Below, piece after piece: positions 1-10,894 of a stretch of 64,000 nucleotides of DNA (position 1 is the first letter of the stretch; each line of letters starts with the position of its first letter). Below the pieces are notes generated by a model, which ran no database searches, was not told the origin of the DNA, and worked only from the letters and a program-made list of their open reading frames with translations. Origin of the DNA: Arctopsyche grandis (taxonomy: Eukaryota > Arthropoda > Insecta > Trichoptera > Hydropsychidae); assembly GCF_051622035.1 (NCBI RefSeq), contig NC_135360.1, positions 1,918,001 to 1,982,000 of the forward strand. The letters are read 5' to 3'. Made by a program: the position numbers and the translations under genes.

Positions 1-118
1 CGAAACCTCGATTTTGTCAATTTAAAACACGTTATCTGGTCGAAGCGCAACTGTCGCATTCACTCAATATATATATTGATATATTTTGTCGCATTCACTC
101 AATATATACATACACTCA

Positions 119-149
<31 letters not shown>

Positions 150-360
150 AGAAAGGAACGGTAACAAAATTAAGGTTTCGGGTGTACAGTCCTCTTAAGC
201 AGATATGTGGCCGTTAGTAGTTAGTACTAGTTTTGCCGAAATATAAAGAAATTATGATATAACACCTTGGTCCATGGGATGAATCAAAGATGTCACATTA
301 GGAGGCAAAAATTTTGTAAGACCATCGGTTGTTTTCAATATGGCTTATAACTGGCTTACC
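1..360. other. AT-rich stretch with TA repeats, no gene seen
   Basis: The stretch holds short TA-dinucleotide runs (about 118-147) and a local duplication of TGTCGCATTCACTCAATATA near 51 and 87. I see no coding signal and no exon that could carry the His-box of the protease found downstream. Confidence 0.6.
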
Positions 361-935
361 TCGATAAAATAAACGAATTTTTGTTATTAATCGACAAGAA
401 TAGTCGAAATATGATTTTTCTAAGTGGAATTTTATTTAATTCTCATATAAAGATAATTTAATATATTATATTATCTATTAATTCAATTCAGATTCGTGTA
501 AATACGAGTAAACACTAATACGAGCTTTTTGCCCGCAATTTTACCGATTTAAAGTTCAGCACACTTCCAATCAACCCTTTTAAACGAAAACAAAAAATAG
601 TGTGGCCAGAACACTATCCCAATAAACATGTTTCAATAGAAAATACTCAATATAAAATAGTATTAACAGTGGCTGCAAATGAAAGATAAAATACCCGACA
701 ATAGATTCCAATATCCATTTTGAACAGAAAATTGACAGATTTTGAGACATCGACCGAACAACACCAAGATATATATGTAGAAAAATCGCGCGATTTAAAA
801 AACATATGTATATCTCCGAATCTCGAGCCAATCAACATTTTTTATTACCAGATTCATATTTACTGGGCATAGATCTATAAGAAAAGTCATATCTCGTCTC
901 TAAACAAAAAAAAAGTCGTCATTTGTCGAACAGTA
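361..935 (-). mobile_element. CACTGTTCGACA-family MITE, copy A
   Basis: This copy aligns by eye with the complete copy at 23745-24315 over nearly its whole length. Shared blocks include AAATAGTGTGGCCAGAACAC, the inverted 'acgagctttttgcccgc' segment and the ending ATTTGTCGAACAGT. The left end carries an alternative extension (TTGTTATTAATCGACAAGAA) that is also present in the copies near 11585 and 38760, so these three form a subfamily. Its ORFs recur between copies only because the DNA is repeated. Confidence 0.8.
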
Positions 936-2197
936 CAGTTACAATTCTACGGGAAGATTTTTCATTTCAGTTCCCTTAAAAGATCGAAGTTTATTTATTT
1001 TCCCAATCACCAAAAGTTTTATTTTATGAGTTCTTGATGCGTTTCCGCAACACATGATAGTTAACCTTTCTTTGGACGATTTATGTCCAGGAATGGATTT
1101 TTCTCTCATTGAAGATAGCGGTTTTGTCGGCAAGCACTTCCAGTACAGACCTGTAGAACTATTACAATCTCTCGCGAACGCCTCTAACTTATTTTTTTTT
1201 TGTTTAACTACATACATATATCTCGAACAGTTTGAACACCAACTCTATATTCTTCAGAAAGCTTTAACGTGGATTCTCCGTTTTTGAATCTCTCAATTAA
1301 CTTAAGTTTCTGTTTTTTTGTGAGTAAAATTTTCATTCGTTTATTTCTCCATTTTTAAACGGTACAGATACATGTGTAAATCTGAAATATTTTCGAGTTT
1401 ATAGCAAAGCAAATAATTTCACACGGAAAATAATTAAACATACGTATGTCACGAAAAAATCTGCTCTGAATACACGCACTTGTTACTTCTTTGTTGATAA
1501 AAAGCGACTGAAAGAAGTAACGCAACAGTAAAAGACATTTAAAAAGGGAACGAAAAACATTTCTGTGTTTTTCAAGCAATCGGTGCTTCTCATAGTCATA
1601 TAAGAATAAAATTTAATTAATTTAAAATAATTAATTCATATTTTTCTAGTACGGGTAATCGAGAGTGTACCGTAATTCATATAAATAATAGGGTAGAGCG
1701 GAAAAAATAGTTGTACCACTGCCAAATTAACTCGGTTGTTTCGGAACAAAACAACCGAGACTCTCACGTAATTTTAATTGTATAATTTATAATTTAATAT
1801 TATAGAAGTAATGCCTATCATCGACGTGGTCGACAGCCAAAGGGTAAAATTAAAAAGCCTTCTTATGTTCCCCTTTTTCAATCCAAAGGCCTGACGTTGC
1901 ACGGCACTCTAAAACTTAAATAGAAAAAAAGAAAGACTTTTATCGAATCGTACACACGCATTTACATAATCCCGTTCCCCTTTTTATTTTTTCTCGGGCA
2001 ACACAATGCTATCCATCATTCTGAATTTACCAAAGTTTTATTGAATTTCCTAAAGAGGCTTAATAAGTCTACGTACAGTACATTTCACTCGATAAGACTA
2101 CGAGATTTCATCATTTCACCTTGATTGATGAAGACTCATTTTGTGTCGCTCCGTTATTTCTAGGCTTAATAATAATAAAATGAAATTTCGATTGCAG
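936..2197. other. Intergenic or intronic DNA, no gene seen
   Basis: The stretch is AT-rich with no recognisable protein motif in six frames. It is probably an intron of the serine protease, because it ends at a good polypyrimidine/AG acceptor (attgcag, 2191-2197). No coding block with the expected T-A-A-H-C motif was found here. Confidence 0.5.
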
Positions 2198-2360
2198 ATT
2201 TAAGGAAGAAAAGATGTCCATAAGATTACTTGAACACGATCGCGATACCGATAATGAAACTGAAACTATTACCAGGAAAATTGCAAGAGTATTACGACAT
2301 CCAAGGTATTCAAATCAAAATTACAACAATGACATCGCTCTCCTGCGTTTAGATGAAAAG
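2198..2360 (+). CDS. Trypsin-like serine protease, exon with catalytic Asp
   Basis: First of four consecutive exons of an S1-family serine protease, a secreted enzyme that cleaves peptide bonds after Arg or Lys. The exon follows acceptor attgcag and ends before donor GTAATT. It opens with one base of a split codon and then reads FKEEKMSIRLLEHDRD, and later YNNDIALLRLDEK. NDIALLRL is the conserved block with the catalytic Asp (D102 in chymotrypsin numbering). The preceding SIRLLEHDR stretch resembles insect trypsin-1-like and clip-domain proteases. The exon ends in phase 0, matching the next one. The upstream exon(s), with signal peptide and catalytic His, are not in the window, so the gene is partial at its 5' end. 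Confidence 0.9.
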
Positions 2361-2417
2361 GTAATTACATATTTTTAATTGAACAATTAAATACATATTT
2401 ATTTATTTCTTACATAT

Positions 2418-2794
2418 ACATATATGTATAGTATACCAGGAAGGCCTGATAGGTAGACCCTAATACGCCTTCCTAGACAATTAATTACAAACATTGCAGC
2501 ATTTTTATTACATAAATCATTGTATTTCGAGAACACGAAATTAACAATTAATTAATTAATCCATTGAGACATCTATAGATTTAGACTTGTACATAAATTT
2601 TTAAAATATTGTACATAAATCAAATTCAGTTATTTGTGACAGCGGGTAGGTTGATTTTTGCCAATTTGAGGAGCCGTTTCAAACTTTCACAAATATCCAA
2701 ATCTAACTATCAGTATTAAAGATTAGCATGGGATCGAACCGAGTAATATCTCGGTGCTAAACATAAACGCAACCACCGAGCCATACTGCTAGCC
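2418..2794 (-). mobile_element. tRNA-derived SINE, copy 1 (full length)
   Basis: Read on the minus strand it starts with a tRNA-like head. The A-box-like part is TGGCTCGGTGGTTGCG and the B box is GGTTCGATCCC. A body follows, then a 3' hairpin with arms CCAGGAAGGC and GCCTTCCTGG (seen on the plus strand around 2438-2475). The 3' tail is TATA/TAAA-rich. It sits inside a protease intron. The same architecture recurs at 18339, 38288, 44019, 58376 and 61500. Confidence 0.8.
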
Positions 2795-2903
2795 ATACAC
2801 CAAGCCAAGTACATATATCGAGGGTTGACATTGAATGTCACTGGTTCAGCGATTGCTTAGATCCTGATCGAAATAAAAAAAATATATTGAATGACATGGA
2901 TGA

Positions 2904-3240
2904 CTAGTGTTGTGCCCGTTGATTTCAACGGGTGGTTTCGGAAAGGAATCGATACACAAATATAAATATAAGGTAATATTAATCGTAATAAAAAGTGCGC
3001 GCATTACACGCTCACCAATCCAACACGTTGGAAATGATGAATGAATGTGTGTGTGTGTGTGTGTTTATGTGTTACACGTCGCTTGGCCTGACGTCACATG
3101 ACGTTCCACCCCCCCCTCCCACTTACCCGCTACTACGCTTTCCCGCGTCTCCTCGACCATTTAACTCTGATTGGCTCTGTGTCACACGGTCAGGCACATA
3201 CCCACATACATACACACACCGCGTCCGTTTTTATATATAC
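2904..3240 (-). mobile_element. Helitron-like element, 3' end at left
   Basis: On the minus strand the end reads hairpin CCCGTTGAAATCAACGGG, eight bases, then CTAG followed by host T (CTAG at plus 2904-2907). This is the classic Helitron 3' architecture. The other end is less certain. A 'gtccgtttttatatatacat' segment near 3220-3240 resembles the 5' termini of related copies. A (GT)n run lies at about 3047-3064. Confidence 0.55.
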
Positions 3241-3656
3241 ATATTATTATTATTAAATCCGGATCGGCTGCCTCTTATTAGAATTCCCCAATTTTATCTA
3301 AATTAAGTGTTGTAACTAAACCCATTATGCGCAAAAATTTATTATATTGTATTTTTTGTATGTTGATAAACATTATACATATGTGATGTGATAGTATCGT
3401 AGCATAATCCATCTGTATTACATTTTTTTCTTAAATTGACATTCAAATTAGAAATGAGTGTTCATTCAGATATGATACAGCGTTCAGTAACTTGAAATAA
3501 AGCGACTTTCATAAATCAATATACATTGCAATATAGCTGGCATGATAATTGTGCAAAAAGAAAAAAAATGGTTATTCTAGTGAATATACATAATACTGGT
3601 ACATAGTACTGGAATGGCAAACGATGCGAAAGCAATAACCATTATCTACTTTTCAG
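3241..3656. other. Protease intron, no other feature seen
   Basis: AT-rich intronic sequence ending with the acceptor 'acttttcag' at 3648-3656. No coding motif or repeat terminus was recognised. Confidence 0.6.
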
Positions 3657-3788
3657 GTGGAGTTGGTGGGGAAATTGCGTCCCGTTTGTATGCCCGTGTC
3701 TGGGAAAAGCTTCACCGGATATGATGGCATAGTTACCGGTTGGGGTGCATTGGAAGAACACGGTGCAGTTGCGAATGCACTTCAAGAG
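3657..3788 (+). CDS. Trypsin-like serine protease, central exon
   Basis: A 132-base exon (44 codons, phase 0 at both ends) between acceptor tttcag and donor GTACAA. It encodes VELVGKLRPVCMPVSGKSF, then GYDGIVTGWGALEE and ends ANALQE. The RPVCMP and V-T-G-W-G blocks are hallmarks of the S1 fold. The Cys in PVCMP normally bridges to the N-terminal activation segment, which would keep light and heavy chains joined after zymogen cleavage. The reading frame runs directly from the previous exon (LDEK/VELV) and into the next (LQE/VTVP). Confidence 0.92.
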
Positions 3789-3857
3789 GTACAAACTTGC
3801 ATATTAATGTGCATATAATGCATACGTAACTGTGTACATACATGCTACACCGTATTC

Positions 3858-4822
3858 GTGGTATTAGTTATTGGGAACTAATTATTTGATGGGTTAAAAA
3901 TAACTAAAATGATCAGTTAAAAATTGAGATTAATGATCAGTAATTTATTAAATAAGTGATAAGATAAACAATATAAATGATAAGTAAAACCAAATAAATT
4001 ATAATTTTTGACAGTTGGATGATAGCGCATCACCCATCTTAGATCTTAGCAGGCAACGTTTATTTATTTAAGGGTCAGGTTAGGTTAGGTTAAGTTAGAG
4101 CTGGCCCTATTCATTTAAGATTAGGTTGTTAGGGTCGGTATTTATTAATTTAACAGACACGCGAGAACTGAGACAGTGAGACTGAAATGAACCTGTAGCG
4201 AGGGACGGGGACCGAGGGGGTTGAACACGGAGAGGGTCAATAATTGTTAACGATGTTCAAGTATACATATACGAGAAAAAGTCAGTTCAAGGGAAAAAAA
4301 CAAAAATCAGGAAGCCAGTAGCGTCAGCAAGTGAAAGAAAGTCAGTTGAAAAACAAATTCGAAGTCCAGGAGAAAAGCGAGAAATCAAAACACCAGTGAA
4401 TGTCAGATTTTATCAACGCGTGGTCCGGCGTTAACAAAGAAACGCACGCGGGTTTAGAGGATGTTGCCAGTGGCAATATTTTTTTACACTACCGAAAACG
4501 AGACGCGATGGCAACATTGACTCATCTTCATCTATTTATCGTTTCAATTAATAATCGATTATTTATTTTAAAATATTATCATTTCGTTAATATACTGATC
4601 ATTTTGGTTTAATTACTGTTCATATTATTTAAATACTTATCATTATATTTAATAACCGATCGCATAGCAACTGATCATTTATTATATTCACTGATCAATC
4701 CACTATTTTTACCTACCAAATGTTTTTTTTACTGATCAAAATGTGATTTTTTTACTGATCGGTTAAATAGAGGCCTTAGTTATTGAGCATTTTTTTGCTC
4801 ACTTTGCGTAATAACCGATTTC
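3858..4822. repeat. Foldback-like repeat with TGATCAGT boxes (protease intron)
   Basis: Left and right portions carry repeated TGATCAGTAA / TTACTGATCA boxes in opposite orientation (for example near 3910 and 3934, and near 4599, 4670, 4697, 4732 and 4756). Both outer ends contain TTAGTTATT. This suggests a degenerate inverted-repeat element filling most of the intron. A fragment of the GGTGCTACTTTAG hAT-like family lies inside at 4038-4186. The family is unknown to me. Confidence 0.4.
4038..4186 (+). mobile_element. Internal fragment of the GGTGCTACTTTAG hAT-like MITE
   Basis: The stretch TTTAAGGGTCAGGTTAGGTT, then a G-G-C-C-C-T-A block, TAGGGTCGGTATT and GAGAACTGAGACAGTGAGAC also occurs, in one or other orientation, in the complete elements at 42291-42697 and 47711-48372. 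No TIR is retained here. Confidence 0.7.
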
Positions 4823-4890
4823 ACGAATACAAAGCATGTGCATAATATGTACATAAGTGCATGTGTGAATGTGTTTGAATACATTTGCAG

Positions 4891-5068
4891 GTGACCGTGC
4901 CCATCATGTCAAACGAGGAGTGTCGTAAGACTGCTTATGGGGAAAAGCGCATCACGGACAATATGCTCTGCGCTGGTTTTCCCGAGGGTATGAAGGATTC
5001 TTGCCAAGGGGACAGCGGTGGTCCTTTGCACATCGTCAATTCCACAACCAATCTACATCATGTTGTCG
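4891..5068 (+). CDS. Trypsin-like serine protease, exon with catalytic Ser
   Basis: The exon follows acceptor acatttgcag and ends before donor GTAATT with one base of a split Gly codon. It encodes [37 protein letters not shown] and [18 protein letters not shown] holds the nucleophilic Ser (S195). The Asp six residues earlier (D189, in M-K-D-S-C) predicts a basic S1 pocket, hence trypsin-like cleavage after Arg or Lys. Two cysteines form the expected disulfide partners. An open frame that continues past 5068 into the intron is intron read-through. Confidence 0.95.
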
Positions 5069-5421
5069 GTAATTTGCATTGTGTACTTACATTTTTAATT
5101 CAAAACGCAATAAAATCGATCGAGTGATGACCCAAAATCTTTCTAAACAATGGACCAGACCAGACCAATTTTAGTTTTTTTTTTCAAGTGTATGCTTCTA
5201 TAGTTCCAGTAGAGCAAAGTCATATGGGATAAAAATATGTATTAACATGTAGAAGAGTATGCACCCATAAACGAGTGGAAAATCAATAGTTATCCTCAAT
5301 AAATATTAACATTTTTATACGTTCACTGGTGTCAGAAGTGGGATCTTCACATTTCAAAAAGGTCCAATGCGAATTATTATATTAGTATAATGTGATATCT
5401 AACGTGGAATTTGAATTTCAG
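5069..5421. other. Protease last intron
   Basis: Intron of 353 bases from GTAATT to the acceptor 'gaatttcag'. No repeat terminus was recognised. Confidence 0.75.
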
Positions 5422-5537
5422 GTGTGGTGTCGTGGGGTGAGGGTTGTGCCCAAGCCGACCATCCAGGTGTATACACACGTGTTAACAGATACAACACGTG
5501 GATCAGACAGAACACAGCCGACGCGTGTTATTGCTGA
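5422..5537 (+). CDS. Trypsin-like serine protease, last exon and stop
   Basis: The exon completes the split Gly codon and reads [20 protein letters not shown], then [17 protein letters not shown] and TGA at 5535-5537. W-G-E-G supplies G216 and H-P-G-V-Y-T-R-V supplies G226, both small residues that keep the S1 pocket open, which fits trypsin specificity. The C-terminal helix motif N-T-W-I is typical. The four exons join without a frame conflict. No clear AATAAA follows; the nearest variant signal is ATTAAA at 5718-5723. Overlapping ORFs in other frames are shadows. Confidence 0.95.
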
Positions 5538-6550
5538 CACCAACGCGCTTTTCGACCAACTCGTTACCAGCTCAACCATCGAGCTACACACCCTGTGATT
5601 GGCTAATTTACCACAACACTAAATAATATACTACGATATATTATTATGTATACATATAATACGTACTTATTAGGATAAGATATTTATTTTTATTTATGTT
5701 TCCATATTTAATTCCAAATTAAAAAAGATACACACAAATGACAATTTCTAGTTTACACTATTACATATGATTCCTAGTCTCTTTATGCTAATTCCTTTAT
5801 GATTTCTGACGATCTTTCAAGTCAATACACTATACTGAGGTTGATTTTTGTCAATACAAATAATTATTAAATTTGTTTTATTAAAATTACACAAAATATA
5901 TATATTCCAAAATGTAATTAAAACGTTACGTCAAACAAATTAATTCCGCTAATGATCAATTTCCGTTTGTCAATCAAAATTAATACATGATTATACAAGA
6001 GTCTACCGAATCGAAAGCCCATTATTTTTTTTATTTAGTTAAAAAAATATCGATGGTGTCGAAAAAATAGTGTAATTTCCAATTCAAATAAACTGAATTA
6101 TTATCAAATCAAATATAAGCGTTGAAAAACGTACCCAAACAACAAAAGAACCGACGAGTGCTATTTTTTCTTTCCCCAAGCACTTACTTAGTATTTGTTT
6201 GATTTGATTTTTAAATGTTTTTTATTATTACTAAATTATGTTCACAATACATCTTATATCTATTTTAATAGCTACTGATCTACTGATCATTTTATATTTT
6301 ACAATTTTAAATTAATTTTGTTAGTAATCATAGTATTATATTATTATAATGTTTAATTTTTCAAAATAGGGTGGATAACTCTTTAAATTTTTCATAGAGA
6401 TGAAAATCTGCTATGCAGTTAGTTTCGCAGTTTCACAAATTTTGTGAAGATATGTATTTTCAAAAAGAACATTTTAAGTAGATATATTTAGATGGAATGA
6501 AGGAACTTGCGCTTTCAAACAGTAAATTCAGGATTGGTGTATTTTTATTA
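5538..6550. other. Protease 3' flank; repeat shared with 11215-11345
   Basis: After the stop codon the DNA is AT-rich without coding signal. The part from about 6185 to 6365 (ATTATGTTCACAATACATCT and surroundings) recurs at 11215-11345, so it belongs to an interspersed repeat whose class I cannot name. Confidence 0.5.
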
Positions 6551-6935
6551 CTAACCTCTTCTTAGCTCGCAAACGATTTGGTTGTCTGACGAAGTTTAAG
6601 TTCTTATCCGATCGTTTTCAAACTTTGCCATTTTGCTCGGTTTGGTCATCAATATAAGTGGAAATGACGTCCGCCATTACCATGGTGAAAAATAATCGTA
6701 ATAGACACGTTTGAAAATACTGCATCTTCCTTCACGGTCCATACGAAAATACTGCATCTTCTATCGTCCACACTGTCCCATTTGTCCACACTGTTCTGAT
6801 CGCCCCCCTCTCGCTATGGCAGATTGAGCACTTTGCCATACTCATGATCAAAGTTTACAGAGATAATTGGTGATTTCTTAATTAGTTTTTTTTTTATATT
6901 GTATATTGTCTTATACAAAATATAGAAGAGGTTAG
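6551..6935. mobile_element. hAT-like MITE, CTAACCTCTTCT family, copy 1
   Basis: The ends are inverted: CTAACCTCTTCT at the left and AGAAGAGGTTAG at the right. The flanks are TTTTATTA and TTTTAATA, an 8-bp target duplication with one mismatch. The interior block 'cgatcgttt(t/g)aaactttgccattttgc' recurs at 19741-20418 and 37485-37735. Confidence 0.65.
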
Positions 6936-7283
6936 TTTTAATATACATATTTATTTTATTAATTGAATAATTATATACTAGACTCTCTCTAGTTATTGTT
7001 GTTTAGCAGCAGAGTGCAATTTCCCAAGTCATTATTTCTCAAAATTCGGCTTTGGTTCAATATCACACATCTTGTTTCAAGCTATTGGATTTTTTCCTAA
7101 AAAAACATTTAACACAAGTCGAATATTCTGTAGAAAATTATTTGAATTTGCCGATCGAAAAGATTCCATTGCAGTGAGTGATGTCTCCAGCAAGCATCCT
7201 TTGGCTTTAATAATATTATTTATATGAATTGATTGTTAATATAATCACTAATGGGATAAGAATTATTTTACTGTAGTATGTAC
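6936..7283. other. No feature seen
   Basis: AT-rich DNA between a MITE and a solo LTR; nothing recognisable. Confidence 0.5.
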
Positions 7284-7774
7284 TGTCACGTTCCAATGAA
7301 TATTTATTTAATTTTTTTAAACTACTTGGTTAACTAACCAAGTTTTATTTATTAATATTAAAATGTTACATTTATCTTACATATATTATATTCGAAGAAA
7401 CGAGATTATGGAACGATGATAATTTAATATGAGATACGTATAACTTATTTCACTATAACTTTAGTTCACTTTATTCTGCTGCTGTGCTGACCGTCATTTG
7501 CGGACGCGTTATCGGAGTCTTGATGATGACTGTCGCTCTCAGAAGTCGATGGTGAGGACTGACTGTCACTCTCGGAGTCGATGTTGATGACTGACTGATT
7601 CGATCGAATCGCGATCTATATATGTACATGATTTGTTATCTTATGGGCTGGGCACATTCCTGGATTTTTATCTTATCTGGATATACTATTACAGGAATTT
7701 TTATTAACTTGTTTACGCGAGTATGAGCGTGAGAAAGTGATATTTGATTATCATGGGAATCGAGGTACATAACA
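7284..7774. mobile_element. Solo LTR (491 bp) with GTAC target duplication
   Basis: The element begins TGTCACGTTCCAATGAAT and ends GAGGTACATAACA, with the TG...CA termini of retroviral-type LTRs. It is flanked by a perfect 4-bp duplication GTAC (7280-7283 and 7775-7778), typical of Ty3/gypsy integration. A GC-richer interior (about 7490-7610) carries a partial tandem duplication around GACTGTCACTCTCGGAGTC. No internal retrotransposon region or second LTR is adjacent. Confidence 0.7.
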
Positions 7775-8072
7775 GTACATATAACTCTAGATTTAAATGG
7801 TGGACATTATATTCTAATGACACATCTCTATTTAAGAAATTTTCATGAATTGTTGCCATTTGGTTTCGAATATAATTTAAGCGAACATAATCTAATTCTT
7901 ATTCTTCAACTATACATAAAATCCAAGTGGTCCATTAACCATACTCTGACAGACACGTTGTAACGTTTCAATCCCAAGTGATAAACTTTGCAGCTTTTAG
8001 CACCACATACAATGTATACATGTTACAATTTCCTCAATGTTCAATCTCATTTTGATATACATATATATATAA
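7775..8072. other. No feature seen
   Basis: AT-rich DNA with TATA runs; no recognisable feature. Confidence 0.5.
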
Positions 8073-8361
8073 CTAGTTTTATGGCCGTTGAAATTTCAAC
8101 GGGTGCTTTCGGATTGAACGATTACGACGGAACTTTCAGAATTTGTTGTATGCATGTCCGGGAAGATTACTGTGAAAAAAAACGGGATAAAACCTCTAAA
8201 TAATCATATTCGTAATTACGATTGTATCGACGCGAAAGTATGAAGCGCCAGCGTGTAGTTAAGGAAATTTTTACGTTGGTAATCAACTTGCGCGCACGCA
8301 TGCCAACGCTTACATTACGTACCACTCATACCAACTTTACATTACGTACCACTGATAACAA
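8073..8361 (-). mobile_element. Helitron-like element, 3' end at left
   Basis: CTAG at 8073-8076 is preceded (minus strand) by a hairpin built from CCCGTTGAAATTTCAACGGC. The body shares 'aagtatgaagcgcca...gtgtagt' and 'catgtccgggaagattactg' with the copies at 18002, 32799 and 41577. It abuts another copy in the opposite orientation. Confidence 0.6.
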
Positions 8362-8820
8362 TCCTACATATGTATATAAATCAATGTTTGTCTGTCTGTC
8401 ACGTATGCGTTCCCATACTTTACTATAATTTAATTTGATTATTAAGTATTAATTTGAAACATTCACTTATCGAAACGCATCGAGAAACGGGAACGGGAAA
8501 GGGAATTGCATGCGTTATTGTACGATGGAACGATGGAACTTTCAGGATTTATTGTATGCATATCCGGGAAGCTTATGTACTGTGAAAAAAAATCGACCAA
8601 AAACGGGAACGGAAACGGGTAAAACGGGAATGAGTGGCATTACAACGCAATAATTTCAAATGTTTTCGAGTCGCGACATGCGTTGTTAGGGTAAAATAAA
8701 TAAATAATTGAATAATTTCAAATGTGTTCGCTACCTGCGTTTTTCCGACAAATGGGAACGGGAACGGGAACGGCAACGAGAACGGGAACGGGAATTGCAT
8801 GCGTTATTGTGGCATTCAAA
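8362..8820 (+). mobile_element. Helitron-like element, 5' end, with (GGGAAC)n
   Basis: The element starts TCCTACATATGTATATAAAT followed by CAATGTTTGTCTGTCTGTC, the 5' terminus seen in reverse at 33162 and 10618. The interior contains GGGAAC-rich simple repeats (about 8485-8505 and 8755-8795) and GGGAATTGCATGCGTTATTG. The 3' hairpin and CTAG are missing, so the 3' end is truncated near 8820. Confidence 0.6.
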
Positions 8821-9300
8821 TTTTCATTTCTACAAAATTTTTCAAGTAAGTGTTTTTCAATAAGAAAAGTCGTTAAAATTTTCTATAGTGAAAAACCAAA
8901 ATAAAATTCAGTGATGTATTTGAAGCTTTTGCCGTCATAGAAGAACGACCCATGCATACGTATGCACTACGTACATATGTAAAGAGTACAAGAGTAGTTT
9001 CACAATTTTCGCATTCAAAAAGTATTCGCAAAACTTAGATATTTATAAAGAGATAGGGGTGTAGTTAGAAATCCGTATTGATCGTACATACATATGTATG
9101 TCACGTCACATCTGATGTGAATGTGAAGTGATGTCTCAAACTTGAGACATCTTCGCAAATTCACGCGTGAAATCTCCAACATCCGGCTCGTTTAAGTGCT
9201 CCATTTCAAATCGACTATATTTAATATCAACTCTTACACAATAATTATATATGATAATATGATAAGTATGTACATACATATGTATAGTAATTTAATATAT
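8821..9300. other. No gene seen
   Basis: AT-rich spacer between two inverted Helitron-derived copies. It contains an inverted-looking CTCAAACTTGAGAC stretch near 9134, and nothing coding. Confidence 0.5.
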
Positions 9301-9660
9301 AAACTGAACCCGGCATGCGTTGCAATGGCACAATAACGCATGCAATTCCCGTTCCCGTTTCTCGATGTGTTTCGTGAATGTTTCAGTTTCAAATTAATAT
9401 TTAATAATCAAATTAAATTACAGTAATTACAATTTGTCGGAAAACGTGAACACATTCTAAATTATTCAATTGTTTGTTTATTTTAGCCTAACAATGCAGG
9501 TGGCGACGCAAACACATTTGAAATTATTGCGATGCAATGCCACTCATTCCTTTTTAAACGTCCCCGTTCCCGTTTATGTGCGATTTTTTACAGAACCATC
9601 GCAATCAGTTGAATTGTATATGAACGCATAAGTGAGAGACAAATAAACAGAAATAGTGTA
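9301..9660 (-). mobile_element. Helitron-like element, 3' end at left
   Basis: The left end AACTGAACCCGGCATGCGTT and the hairpin partner AACGCATGC form the 3' terminal structure shared with the copies at 18002, 32799 and 41769. The body repeats the Helitron at 8362-8820 in reverse orientation. Confidence 0.6.
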
Positions 9661-10065
9661 ATATATAATTTGGAAAGAGACTTTGTATGTATGTAGCATT
9701 GGTTGGTTGGTTGGGAACAAATCATTCGATTTATTTTTTTTTCGATTCATAAGCGCCGATTCGATTTTTTTTCATTTCAAAGGATTCGAAGTCCCCGGGG
9801 ACGAAGACGCCGAGGGCGAAGCCTCTGGGAGCGATGCCTCCTAGGGGGCGAAGCCCTACCCAATTTCTCTTCGGATTCTAGTATACATATAATTTCGAAA
9901 GAGTATATATGTATGTTTGTTCGTGACAGTCAATTTAATAAAAAAAAAAAACAAATGGGTATTCAAATAAATTTATATAAAATAAAACTATTCAAATAAA
10001 TTTAATAAAATGTTTACTATCAGATTAGTCATGTTTAAGCGGTTTATATTACAAATATATTCATA
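9655..10065 (+). mobile_element. CCCGGCTTCGCTCGG-family Helitron, 3'-truncated
   Basis: The 5' part TATATAATTTGGAAAGAGAC matches the Helitron start at 62721. Inside are the GC-rich 'gggcgaagcc...' block (about 9790-9860) and GTTCGTGACAGTCAATTTAA, then CATGTTTAAGCGGTTTATAT near 10030. All of these recur in reverse at 49637-49976 and 55345. The terminal hairpin and CTAG are absent. Confidence 0.6.
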
Positions 10066-10436
10066 TATATTCTAAATTATATTTACGCAATTTTATTATA
10101 TAGAATTTATATTACAAATATATTTATAGCGCTATTCTGTATACGCGTGTTTGTCTGTTTTGGTAAAAGTTTTATATACACGTGTGTTTGTTTGTTTTGG
10201 TAAAAGTCGAACTTATTGAAACAAATTTTCTTTTTCAACCAAGTTTGCACTTATGACGTTCGAATTGGTGGATTTATTTTTTCAACAAACATAATTTATT
10301 AATCAAATTAAATTAAACACAAAAAAATTTTACGTCTATCGGGAAGTACATATATATATTGTATATTCATAAATGGGCATATGTGCCACTACTAATTATT
10401 ATGCATTATTAAGTATTTCGTGAACAAAGCCGACTT
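10066..10436. other. No gene; short duplicated motif
   Basis: The sequence has two copies of a 'tatacgcgtgtttgtctgttttggtaaaag'-like unit near 10139 and 10176; no coding signal. Confidence 0.5.
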
Positions 10437-10618
10437 TTTGCTTTATTGTTCTCATGAAATATAATATGTACTGAAACCATAGCGGGCATGCACACAATGA
10501 CTCATGTAAGTTTCATCGCAATCGGTTGAATGGTATAGGATCGCACGCGTCACAGACAGACAGACAGACAGATAGACAAACAAACGTTGATTTTTATATA
10601 CATATGTATGTATATAGA
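10437..10618 (-). mobile_element. Helitron 5'-end fragment with (GACA)n
   Basis: The right end 'gttgatttttatatacatatgtatgtatatagA' (GA at 10617-10618) is, on the minus strand, a Helitron 5' TC terminus followed by the CTGTCTGTCTG run. TTTCATCGCAATCGGTTGAA is shared with the other copies of this family. Confidence 0.55.
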
Positions 10619-10894
10619 TTTTATAAATAAGTTTCACTTTGCATATTATTTTGAATAATATCTGAAGAGAAAATAATATTCGTGTTGCTTATGAAACCCG
10701 TGACCTTCGTGGGTTTGCATACTGCTCCATTTATCTCCTTACACATACGTATTATGAGCATTATTCGGATTCCATTACATCGGGACAGGCGTATCCCACC
10801 ACGGGTCGAGGGAGCTTTTCTGGGACCAACTGGTCAAAAACTACTAAAAAAATTACTGAAGAAATTTTGACCTTTCATAAATGTCTCGAAATTT
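10619..10894. other. No feature identified
   Basis: A less AT-rich stretch containing CCGTGACCTTCGTGGGTTTG and other unmatched sequence. No protein family was recognised in its short open frames. Confidence 0.4.

Noticed and set aside
580..838. Similar ORFs with a W-C-C-S-V-D-V-S-K-S-V-N-F core recur near 580, 11945, 24045, 39076 and 61084
   Set aside because: They all fall in copies of the CACTG MITE. The similarity is explained by repeated DNA; the frames have different ends and internal breaks, with no sign of protein-level selection.
2700..2794. tRNA-like A and B boxes at SINE heads (also 34925, 44380, 61810)
   Set aside because: They are not tRNA genes; no full cloverleaf is present and each continues into the common SINE body.
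4071..4110. Interstitial telomere tract (GGTTAGGTTAGG)
   Set aside because: It is a three-unit tract embedded in a repeated hAT-like MITE sequence, not a telomere-derived array.
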